DNA of 8,015 nucleotides from an uncultured Bacteroidales bacterium (GTDB lineage Bacteria > Bacteroidota > Bacteroidia > Bacteroidales > Paludibacteraceae): positions 1 to 8,015 of the forward strand of contig ONXE01000084.1 in assembly GCA_900321775.1 (NCBI GenBank), read 5' to 3'. The notes under the pieces were generated by a model. The model saw nothing but the letters and a program-made list of their open reading frames with translations. It ran no database searches and was not told the DNA's origin. A program made the translations under genes and the position numbers. Shown in pieces: positions 1 to 5,921 of this stretch; position 1 is the first letter of the stretch, and every line of letters starts with the position of its first letter.

Positions 1-48
1 TTTTATGACCAATCAAGGGCGAAGGAGAAGGACAGACCAAATTTATAT

Positions 49-94
49 CAGGGACGGGGGTGTTTGGTTCAGCGTATCATTTGTGCTGTCCCCG
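49..94. repeat. Dispersed direct repeat, left copy
   Basis: Begins with the 12-mer CAGGGACGGGGG and ends TTGTGCTGTCCCCG. It matches 773-818 in the same orientation at 36 of 46 bases without gaps. The two copies sit at either end of the gene-free region. What they belong to is not recognised. Confidence 0.65.
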
Positions 95-180
95 TGGATC
101 TTAAAAATCAACTCAAATTCACCCGGTTTTTCTGCTGAACACGAATTGAACGATTCTTTCCTGCGCTACGCTACTGACGG

Positions 181-248
181 TCTGCTGCGCTGTTCTTAAC
201 CCACAAGGGGTACGTTCTGCTACGCTGTTCTTAACCCGCAAGGGGTAC
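181..248. repeat. 33-bp tandem direct repeat, two copies plus a degenerate third
   Basis: Positions 181-213 and 216-248 are identical at 31 of 33 bases (period 35). Both read TCTGCT-G/A-CGCTGTTCTTAAC, then CC-A/G-CAAGGGGTAC. A decayed third start follows at 262-280 (17 of 19 bases match the second copy). Each full unit contains ACCC-GCAAG-GGGT-like complementarity (ACCC/GGGT), a weak 4-bp hairpin. Only 2 bp separate the copies, so there are no spacers of CRISPR type. Confidence 0.85.
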
Positions 249-374
249 CGCCAATAGGCTATCTGCTACGCCGTTGTTAAAAATCGGGGGAAGGTGAGAT
301 TGATAATCAAAGGTTTAAGGGCACCAAAATGACAATCGTCCCAAGACCGTCCCCCTCCTCTCCTCGGGGGAAAT

Positions 375-395
375 TGAAAATGGAAAATCGAAAAT
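375..395. repeat. Three 7-bp A-rich tandem units
   Basis: TGAAAAT, GGAAAAT and CGAAAAT follow each other without a gap. This is a minor A-rich microrepeat; it could bend DNA or be simple slippage residue. No adjacent gene start makes a regulatory role evident. Confidence 0.5.
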
Positions 396-529
396 TAGGC
401 TGGAGGAATAAAAACAGATGCCGGATGTGAGAAATAAGCAAGAGAGTCCCAAGGGAGTCTCATAAAGTTACGGAGATTTTCGCGAGTTTGTAACGTTTTT
501 CAAGAGAGTCGAGAGGAGGGCTCGATAGT

Positions 530-565
530 CGAACTAGTAGGACTAGTATATCTAGTAGGGCTATT
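530..565. repeat. 9-bp tandem array with CTAGT core
   Basis: Four consecutive 9-mers: CGAACTAGT, AGGACTAGT, ATATCTAGT, AGGGCTATT. The shared core (TAGTAGGAC when phased differently) closely resembles TAATAGGAC in the array at 2232-2276, so the same 9-bp motif family occurs twice in this window, about 1.7 kb apart. Confidence 0.65.
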
Positions 566-576
566 GACGCGCGTCA
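565..576. repeat. Perfect 12-bp palindrome TGACGCGCGTCA
   Basis: The 12 bases equal their own reverse complement. The site touches the end of the 9-bp array (530-565) and lies 22 bp before the long inverted repeat at 598. It could be a dimeric protein binding site, but no gene start is close enough to argue for an operator. Confidence 0.5.
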
Positions 577-597
577 GACCCGGACTTTGAATAATGA

Positions 598-706
598 CGT
601 GACGGTTTGACGGTTTGGCGGTTTTAAACCGTCAAATATCAAGAATGGCGGTTTTTCCGTTTGCTGAAAATCAGAGAGTTACAGGAGAAACCGTCAAACC
701 GTCACG
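598..706. repeat. Inverted-repeat element built from seven octamers (GRCGGTTT)
   Basis: The outer arms 598-616 and 688-706 are perfect 19-bp inverted repeats. Inside, the octamer GACGGTTT or GGCGGTTT occurs in forward orientation at 601, 609, 617 and 647 and in reverse (AAACCGTC) at 626, 688 and 696. The copies at 617-624 and 626-633 make a tight hairpin of their own. The transcript could therefore form one long stem (19 bp, 71-nt loop) or several alternative hairpins. This resembles a REP-type or small MITE-type intergenic element; with no transposase, its mobility is unknown. It lies about 200 bp downstream of the pseudouridine synthase stop and could act as a distal 3' structure. Confidence 0.8.
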
Positions 707-772
707 AAAAATATCCAAGTCAACAAAATCAGGAATAATCCCACTTCTTCAGGAAAGTATCTCAACCTATTT

Positions 773-818
773 CAGGGACGGGGGCATTTGATCCAGCGAA
801 TAAATTGTGCAGATCCCG
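773..818. repeat. Dispersed direct repeat, right copy
   Basis: Begins with the 12-mer CAGGGACGGGGG and ends TTGTGCAGATCCCG; partner of 49-94. It lies immediately beside the duplicated 3' end of the pseudouridine synthase gene, so this side of the gene has been through at least two repeat-forming events. Confidence 0.65.
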
Positions 819-827
819 GGATTCCCG

Positions 828-938
828 GATATTTCTGTGGGAATGGGTGTTAGAAGAGATGGCCGGGAGAAGTGCATTTGCCTGATATTTCTGCGGAGCG
901 GGTGTTAGAAGAGGGATGGCAGGGAGAAGTGCATTTGC
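828..938. repeat. 56-bp imperfect tandem duplication across the 3' end of the pseudouridine synthase gene
   Basis: Copy one is 828-881 and copy two is 884-938. Both start GATATTTCTG and end GGGAGAAGTGCATTTGC, with GGGTGTTAGAAGAG in the middle and a few substitutions and short indels between. The copy at 884-938 contains the last ten or so codons (QMHFSLPSLF) and the TAA stop at 905-907 of the pseudouridine synthase gene. The copy at 828-881 lies just downstream of the gene and still reads much like the same tail (QMHFSRPS) before losing frame, showing that the gene end was duplicated. Confidence 0.85.
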
Positions 939-2230
939 TCTGCTGTAAGGGGATGCACGAAACTGATTTCGGAAGCGTGAAGGAGTAGGCGCGGATGGGG
1001 TGTTCCGCCATAGAGGCGGTCGCCGACGATAGGGGCGTTCAGTCCGAGGGGGTGTGCAGCGTGGACGCGCAACTGGTGCGTGCGGCCGGTCAGGGGAAAG
1101 AAATCCACGAGCCAACAGCCGTCCGGCCTTTGCTCCCGCGCCACAAAACGTGTGATAGCCGGTTTGCCGTGTTCGATGCTGACTATCTGTCGGGGTCGGT
1201 CGTACGGATTAGGCAGCAATGGCAAGTTGATTGTTCCCTCGTGAGGCAGGGGTGTGTCGGCTTGTGGCATGATGACGGCCTCGTAGCGCTTCAGAATATC
1301 ACGCCTTTGGAAATAGGCTTGGAGCCGTTTGTACACCTCTTCGTTTTTTGCCAACACCAGTAGTCCGCTCGTGTCTTGATCCAACCGATGTGCGGCCAGG
1401 ACAGGCTGTTTCCGCTGTTCCGACAGGTAAGACGTAACCGAAGGTTCTCCGGATTTGCCAGGAACGGACAACAGGCCCGACGGTTTGTTCACAACCAGCA
1501 AACTCTCGTCTTCGTACACTACTTCCATGTCGCGGCACAATGCCTCTGCGCGCAGCTCCTCGGGAGCCGGCTCGACGTCTATTCCGCGTAGCATGTGCCT
1601 TAAGATTGGCCCGCAACGGCCCGAACAGGGTGGGTAGAACTGTCCCTCTTGCCTGACCTCTGTCTTGCCGGGTGCTCCTACCCAAAACTCGGCCAGTGCA
1701 ACGGGTTTTAACCCATGCCTCAACGCATATTGGAGCAACTTAGGCGCACAACACTCGCCCGCGCCTGACGGAGGCATCGGTAATCCTTGTTCATTCCTCA
1801 GTATTCTTCCATGTCCCCTTCTTCCGGCAAACCATTCCTCAGCCGACAAAATGGGCTTCTCGTCCGCGAAGATTTCCAGCAGACTTTTCTCCTCGCCCAA
1901 ACCGTTGGTCAACGTGAACCGTCCAAAGTACTCCCGCTGCAGTTTTTGTGACTCTTCACGACTGCTTCCTACGGGTAAGGAGGAAAAGTCTTCCACGGGA
2001 GGCACGAAGTTTTCGAGAAGATATAGTCCGTCCAATTGTGCAGAAAAAGCCGTTAGAAACGAGATATTGCCCGTTTCAGGCGATTTCACCACCAGCACAC
2101 CAAACATCTTTCCCTGCCGGTGCAACTCACTCTCAGGGTGCTCGCGCATATACGCGTGGACCTTGTCGATAACCTCCATGGCCGCTTGTCGGGCCAAAGG
2201 GTGGGGTGGCAGTGTGAACGGAGAAAACAT
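905..2230 (-). CDS. RluA-family pseudouridine synthase with N-terminal extension (compact form)
   Basis: A 441-residue enzyme expected to isomerise uridine to pseudouridine in rRNA or tRNA in the cytoplasm. The catalytic domain covers about residues 230-441. VVYEDESLLVVNKPSGLLSVPG (238-258) precedes the RluA catalytic motif HRLDQDTSGLLVLAK, with the catalytic Asp at 284. Next come RPRQIV (345-350), FFPLTGRTHQLRVHAAHPLG (377-396), VGDRLYG (402-408), and the terminal LLLHASEISFVHP. Residues 1-225 form the extension seen in a long Bacteroidales/proteobacterial RluA subfamily: GKMFGVLVV (40-48), GAGECCAPKLLQYA (156-169), EFWVG (181-185), and GQFYPPCSGRCGPILRHML (196-214), with Cys160, 161, 202 and 206. 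From memory such proteins run to about 540-560 residues with a long coiled-coil insert after about residue 85; that insert is almost absent here. The ATG at 2228-2230 matches the family N-terminus (PHPL...AAMEV). The exact RNA target is unknown. Confidence 0.93.
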   Translation of the reverse strand: MFSPFTLPPHPLARQAAMEVIDKVHAYMREHPESELHRQGKMFGVLVVKSPETGNISFLTAFSAQLDGLYLLENFVPPVEDFSSLPVGSSREESQKLQREYFGRFTLTNGLGEEKSLLEIFADEKPILSAEEWFAGRRGHGRILRNEQGLPMPPSGAGECCAPKLLQYALRHGLKPVALAEFWVGAPGKTEVRQEGQFYPPCSGRCGPILRHMLRGIDVEPAPEELRAEALCRDMEVVYEDESLLVVNKPSGLLSVPGKSGEPSVTSYLSEQRKQPVLAAHRLDQDTSGLLVLAKNEEVYKRLQAYFQRRDILKRYEAVIMPQADTPLPHEGTINLPLLPNPYDRPRQIVSIEHGKPAITRFVAREQRPDGCWLVDFFPLTGRTHQLRVHAAHPLGLNAPIVGDRLYGGTPHPRLLLHASEISFVHPLTAEQMHFSLPSLF

Positions 2231-2231
2231 G

Positions 2232-2276
2232 ATGGGGGAAATGGGGCAAATGGGTCTAATAGGACTAATGTGCCCT
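2232..2276. repeat. Five degenerate copies of a 9-bp tandem repeat in the leader of the pseudouridine synthase gene
   Basis: Read on the plus strand, five consecutive 9-mers are ATGGGGGAA, ATGGGGCAA, ATGGGTCTA, ATAGGACTA and ATGTGCCCT. All begin AT and the first four share AT-G/A-GG at the start of the unit. The array fills nearly the whole stretch between the terminator hairpin and the ATG at 2228-2230, so it would lie in the promoter or 5' leader of the pseudouridine synthase transcript. On the plus strand the period is three codons, but no plausible gene is attached to it. I could not recognise a Bacteroidota promoter (TTTG and TAnnTTTG boxes) around it. Confidence 0.7.
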
Positions 2277-2284
2277 ATAAGTGG

Positions 2285-2312
2285 ACAAGGGCGACCCGAA
2301 GGCCGCCCTTGT
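2285..2312 (-). terminator. Intrinsic terminator hairpin with UUCG tetraloop at the end of the SusC/SusD/lipoprotein unit
   Basis: On the minus strand the RNA folds as a 12-bp stem, ACAAGGGCGGCC / GGUCGCCCUUGU, closed by the very stable C(UUCG)G tetraloop, with a single G-U wobble. It starts 12 nt after the lipoprotein stop codon and is preceded by an A/T-rich stretch. The T-tract after the stem is weak (the stem itself ends UUGU, then CC), so termination may be incomplete. The stem is nearly symmetric, so some activity on the plus strand is also possible. It separates the uptake operon from the downstream pseudouridine synthase gene. Confidence 0.8.
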
Positions 2313-2324
2313 ATCAGATAAGAT

Positions 2325-4070
2325 TTATTTCATCTTGGGAACTTCGATGAGGCACATGCCTGCGTGAGGAGCGGCAGCCCAGATGAGCAGTTTGCCGTCC
2401 ACTTCGGCGCAGTTGCAGAGGGCTACACAAGCGGCAGAGATAGCCTCACCCGGCATTACGTAGCTGTAGCAAACGTCCAGGGGATCGGTCTCGCTGTCTT
2501 GACGCTCCTGCATCTTGACCATTGCAGCAACCATGTCGTTGCCCTCGGAGATGTCGAACACATGAACACCTTCCTCTGCCCAATAGAGGAAACGGCGGGC
2601 ATTGGATAGCATGATGTAACGGCTGCGGTTGAACGTGATAACGCGCGGATCGCATGCGTGACTAACGCTTACCTCAGAAGGAGTAGGCATCCATTCGAAC
2701 TCACGCAGAACAGTAGCCTCTGCGTCGAACAACCACATCATTGCCACGTACGAAGAGGTGAACAGGTACTGGTTGTCGCCGACGCGGTTCATCATACCGT
2801 AGTAGTTGCTGACAGCCGGCAACTCAAACTCGGTAGGATTGCTGAAGTTGGTGAAACCGCTTACGTTGAAACGGTAGAACTTGTTGTCGGCCTCCTGCTT
2901 GAAGAACCATACATAGCCGTTACCGTTCTCGTCGAGATCAACAGAGATATTGTCGCCCAAACGAGCGGTGTAGTCGTTCTCGGAATTAACAATACCCGTA
3001 CCGTCCCAGGTGAGAACAACCTCGGGATCGGAAGTAGGTGTAGCGTAGTGATAAACCTTCAGCGGGCCTGCACCACCCTCGATGTCGTCCACCTTGGTTG
3101 CGAGGTTACACAGATAGATATGACCATGACTTAGGCGACCGGCACTAACTACGTGCGTACCACCTTCGATACCATTGGTACTCAGCAGGATAGGGTTGCT
3201 GGTGTTGTCGTTCAGTAGGTCGCTTGCAAGCAGCAGTTTCGGAGCCGTACGGTTGGCGAGCAGCACATAGGTACCGTCGAAGTCGCCACCACGTGTGAAC
3301 TCCTCAGCGAGGTCAGCATACACGTTGTTCGTAGCAATCGAGAAGTCGTGAACCACAGCCTGTGACCAGTCGGCACCCGGTGTAGGAGACGAAGCGAAGG
3401 TCACCTCGTACTCGTCGGACTCCAGTCCCATGAACTCCATCTTGAAATAGCCGGGGTCGCTGGCGTTGATCACGCCGTTGGCGTCAGCCTTCGTGAAGGT
3501 GTAGGTAGCACGCGCCGGAGACAGCAGAACGCTGACGATGGTAGCCTTGCTCGACTCGGGGATACCGAGGCAAAGCAGACCGTCCATGATGTTTGTAGAG
3601 GTCAGTGTGCTCTCGACGCCCTTGTCGTCCATGATGACGATTTTCTCGATAACCGGAGCAGAGGTCGGGGCCTTGAGTTTGAGAATAACCTTGTACACCT
3701 CTTCCTTGCTGGCTTTATCGGTTTTGTTGATACATTTCAACTGGCCCTCCAGCGTCGTAGCGTCCGGGTCGTTGCCTTGCGTAAAGTCGATAACATCGCT
3801 CTCCAGAGCGGCGCCCAGAGAAACGGTAGCCTGGAACTTCACGGCTGCGATATTGGTCTCAGCAGCCACGTCGTTGAAGGTAATGGTGTTGTTGGTGTTG
3901 TCCACTTCACCAGTGATCATGTCGCCGCCGGAGATACCTCCGTTGACGATCTTGATGGTCTTAATCAGGGCTTCCAGCGACTCCGTCGGTTCCGGTTTTT
4001 TATTACAACCGACGAGAACAACTGTCAGCATAGCGGCAAATAGGGCCGCGAGTTTAAAAGATTTTCTCAT
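2325..4070 (-). CDS. Surface lipoprotein of unknown function in the SusE/F position (possible DUF5018-like N-terminal and DUF4623-like C-terminal regions)
   Basis: Third gene of the uptake operon, 581 residues. I chose the ATG at 4068-4070 because it opens straight into a lipoprotein signal peptide (MRKSFKLAALFAAMLTVVLVGC, in two parts: residues 1-21 and acylated Cys22 in lipobox LVGC). The in-frame ATG at 4148 would add 26 polar residues in front of it. After a short KKPEPTE linker, residues about 31-135 look like a beta-sandwich, Ig-like or DUF5018-type domain (repeated short strands, NTITFNDV, YKVILKLK). Residues about 140-581 form a beta-rich region with repeats of the kind GTYVLLANR, GHIYLCNLA, NGNGYVWFF, NQYLFTSSYV, SRYIMLSN and KLLIWAAAP, suggesting a blade-like fold and resembling DUF4623 from memory. 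In known systems, proteins in this position bind the imported ligand on the surface; that is an inference here. Mature protein has nine further cysteines, three clustered at 548-554. A hairpin terminator follows 12 nt after the stop. Confidence 0.85.
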   Translation of the reverse strand: MRKSFKLAALFAAMLTVVLVGCNKKPEPTESLEALIKTIKIVNGGISGGDMITGEVDNTNNTITFNDVAAETNIAAVKFQATVSLGAALESDVIDFTQGNDPDATTLEGQLKCINKTDKASKEEVYKVILKLKAPTSAPVIEKIVIMDDKGVESTLTSTNIMDGLLCLGIPESSKATIVSVLLSPARATYTFTKADANGVINASDPGYFKMEFMGLESDEYEVTFASSPTPGADWSQAVVHDFSIATNNVYADLAEEFTRGGDFDGTYVLLANRTAPKLLLASDLLNDNTSNPILLSTNGIEGGTHVVSAGRLSHGHIYLCNLATKVDDIEGGAGPLKVYHYATPTSDPEVVLTWDGTGIVNSENDYTARLGDNISVDLDENGNGYVWFFKQEADNKFYRFNVSGFTNFSNPTEFELPAVSNYYGMMNRVGDNQYLFTSSYVAMMWLFDAEATVLREFEWMPTPSEVSVSHACDPRVITFNRSRYIMLSNARRFLYWAEEGVHVFDISEGNDMVAAMVKMQERQDSETDPLDVCYSYVMPGEAISAACVALCNCAEVDGKLLIWAAAPHAGMCLIEVPKMK

Positions 4071-4154
4071 ACTTAATGATTTTATAAAACTTTCAATTTT
4101 CTTATCTTCGCTTGCGCTACGAACGATCACTTCGTGTGCAATTTTCAACTCGCA

Positions 4155-5909
4155 TTATTCCCACTCCGGGTTCTGGCTCAGGTGGTAGCCTTTGGACTCG
4201 TAGAGTGTGATCTGTCCCGAAGGAATAGGAGCGATGTAGTCGCGGGCGATCGGACGCTGGCGTTGACCGGCCGTGTTGCGCAGGATATACCCTTCGGTAG
4301 CAGTCGGGTCTTCGAGCACAATCTCAGCGTCGCGGTCAGGGTAGTTAGCCAACTGAATATAAGCGCCGTAGCGGATGTCCGGGTTGCAACCGTTCCATAC
4401 GTAGTCGAGACGTTTCCAGCGTTTGAGGTCGTTCACACGGAAACCTTCCAGACAAAGTTCGCAACGGCGTTCGCGGCGAATCTCCCACAGCAGCGGGTCA
4501 ACCGGTGTCTCGCCCGTATAACTCTCGATGCTCAAGCGCATAGGATCGTCGAAGGCCACGTTGTTGACCATCGGCTGGTCGCCTGACATCTTGAGTGCAG
4601 GCAGGTTGACGTCCTGACGGGCGCGAATGAGGTTGATAGACTTGTCGAGGTCGGCCTGCGTGAACGTTCCCTTGCCCAAAAGCATGAGTTCGTACGCCGC
4701 CTCGGCATAGTTGAGCAATACTTCGGCATAACGCAGGCACGGAGCGTCCGTTGTGTTCTTGGCGCCGGTCCAGGTGGGTTCGGGTTTGTCAGCACGACTG
4801 TCGTCCATGTATTTCCTCCAGCTGTAGCCGGTGTATGTGTAAGCAAAAGGTTTGCAGTCCATACCCTTGATGTAGTACTTGGGACGGATGCTCATGCTCA
4901 GACGCGGGTCGCGGTTCTGGAAGAACTCGTCGTAGGTACGGGGCAGCCACATCGGGTTCTTCACGTACACGGGCTGACCGTCGCTGCAAACGAACGCCTC
5001 GGCCAGCGATTTGCTGCAGCCTTCCTGGCTCTCGGTGAAGTTGATGCTGAGCATCTGGTGCGACAGTACGCCGTCCACATAATGGCGGTACATCAGCATC
5101 TCGGGGTTACCAGCCAGGTCCTCCGACGTAAACAGCGCGGTGTACGAAGGAGCGATGCTGTAACGACCGCTATTCATCACCATTTCTGCAGCCTCTTTGG
5201 CCTTCTGGAGGCAGAGTGCAGCCATGGTCTCATCGCCCTTCACGTACTTCAGATACGTACCCTCGCGAAGCAGATAACGGCTGGCCATACCGGCAACGAC
5301 ATATTTGTTCACCTGCAGGTTACCGTCGTTGGCGCGCACGTATTTCATTGCATACTCGAAGTCCTCGATGATACGCTCGTCCACGTAAGAACGCGGGTCG
5401 CGGTCTTTGTACATGTAGTCCATGTCGGCTTTCTTGTCCGACACCACGCACAGCGTGTCGAACCAGGGTACATCGCCGAAAGTGAAGACGAGGCCGCTGT
5501 AGTAGCATGCACGGAAGAAACGGCCTACACCGCGCCAGTGGTTGATGCCGGTGCTGTCGATAGGCAGACGGCCTACATTATGAATCACATAGTTGGCCTT
5601 GCGGATGTTGGAGAAACTCCAGCTGCCGCTGGTAACAGGCACTACAGTTGGTTGCAGGTCCTGCTGGTCTTGCTCGCACACGTCATCATTGGTGCCCGGC
5701 TTGATAACAGACAGGGCGGAGGCATACGATGTGCCGTAACCCGAGAAAACAGTAGGATAGAAGCCGTACATATAACTGCGGGCTTGATCCTCTGAAGTCC
5801 AGAATTCCTCGTCAGTGAAGTCGTCAAACGGCTCTACGTTGAGGAAAGAACATCCGGCTGCAGGAAGAAACAGCAGCGAGATAAGAAGATATTTATAAAT
5901 CTTTGTCAT
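4155..5909 (-). CDS. SusD/RagB-family nutrient-binding outer-membrane lipoprotein
   Basis: A complete 584-residue SusD-like lipoprotein, the surface lid that captures ligand and delivers it to its partner SusC barrel. The N-terminus is a lipoprotein signal peptide (hydrophobic residues 8-18, lipobox AAGC, acylated Cys20). It is followed by the usual family start, SFLNVEPFDDFTDEEFW, and a helical region typical of the TPR-like SusD fold. Strong markers are the RYAEVLLNYAEA motif (393-404), INLIRAR (425-431), the IRRERRCELCLEGFRVNDLKRW block (477-498), and the terminal YIAPIPSGQI...LSQNPEW. Length is normal for the family (about 500-650). The ATG at 5907-5909 gives the signal peptide directly and lies 12 nt after the SusC stop; no strong Shine-Dalgarno site is visible, as is usual in Bacteroidota. 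The SusC neighbour confirms the role. Ligand specificity cannot be read from the sequence. Confidence 0.97.
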   Translation of the reverse strand: MTKIYKYLLISLLFLPAAGCSFLNVEPFDDFTDEEFWTSEDQARSYMYGFYPTVFSGYGTSYASALSVIKPGTNDDVCEQDQQDLQPTVVPVTSGSWSFSNIRKANYVIHNVGRLPIDSTGINHWRGVGRFFRACYYSGLVFTFGDVPWFDTLCVVSDKKADMDYMYKDRDPRSYVDERIIEDFEYAMKYVRANDGNLQVNKYVVAGMASRYLLREGTYLKYVKGDETMAALCLQKAKEAAEMVMNSGRYSIAPSYTALFTSEDLAGNPEMLMYRHYVDGVLSHQMLSINFTESQEGCSKSLAEAFVCSDGQPVYVKNPMWLPRTYDEFFQNRDPRLSMSIRPKYYIKGMDCKPFAYTYTGYSWRKYMDDSRADKPEPTWTGAKNTTDAPCLRYAEVLLNYAEAAYELMLLGKGTFTQADLDKSINLIRARQDVNLPALKMSGDQPMVNNVAFDDPMRLSIESYTGETPVDPLLWEIRRERRCELCLEGFRVNDLKRWKRLDYVWNGCNPDIRYGAYIQLANYPDRDAEIVLEDPTATEGYILRNTAGQRQRPIARDYIAPIPSGQITLYESKGYHLSQNPEWE

Positions 5910-5921
5910 AGTCGTATGTGT

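Larger units (their letters stand above)
1..904. other. Gene-free, repeat-rich intergenic region
   Basis: I find no supportable gene, tRNA or rRNA here. Short open frames exist (for example plus strand 5-199 and minus strand 762-1115), but neither has a recognisable family, a signal peptide or a plausible start context. The stretch is instead made of several unrelated short repeats, annotated separately. Smaller echoes include TCGGGGGAA at 284-292 and 364-372 and CAAGAGAGTC at 439-448 and 501-510. No convincing terminator directly follows the pseudouridine synthase gene: a 5-bp hairpin, CCGGG-ATT-CCCGG at 816-828, is weak. What lies to the left of position 1 is unknown. Confidence 0.7.

Noticed and set aside
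5..199. 64-codon plus-strand open frame at the left edge
   Set aside because: No recognisable domain, overlaps repeat copies, no convincing start context; could at most be a gene remnant.
181..280. CRISPR array
   Set aside because: The copies are separated by only 2 bp, there are no spacers, and no cas gene is present.
816..828. Terminator of the pseudouridine synthase gene (CCGGG-ATT-CCCGG)
   Set aside because: Only a 5-bp stem with a 3-nt loop and no T-tract on the minus strand; too weak to call.
762..1115. 117-codon minus-strand open frame overlapping the end of the pseudouridine synthase gene
   Set aside because: Arg/Pro-rich translation, out of frame with a clear enzyme domain, and its tail runs through the duplicated repeat; no family recognised.
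1665..2321. 218-codon plus-strand open frame
   Set aside because: Antisense to the pseudouridine synthase gene, low-complexity end (MGEMGQMGLIGL) arises from the 9-bp repeat; a shadow frame.
4071..4148. In-frame ATG at 4148 extending the third-gene lipoprotein by 26 residues
   Set aside because: The extra residues are polar and would bury the lipoprotein signal peptide; the ATG at 4070 fits a type II signal peptide exactly.
5058..5795. 245-codon plus-strand open frame opposite the SusD-like gene
   Set aside because: Composition (Val/His/Ala-rich) is typical of an antisense shadow of a GC-rich coding strand, and the SusD match on the minus strand is unambiguous.
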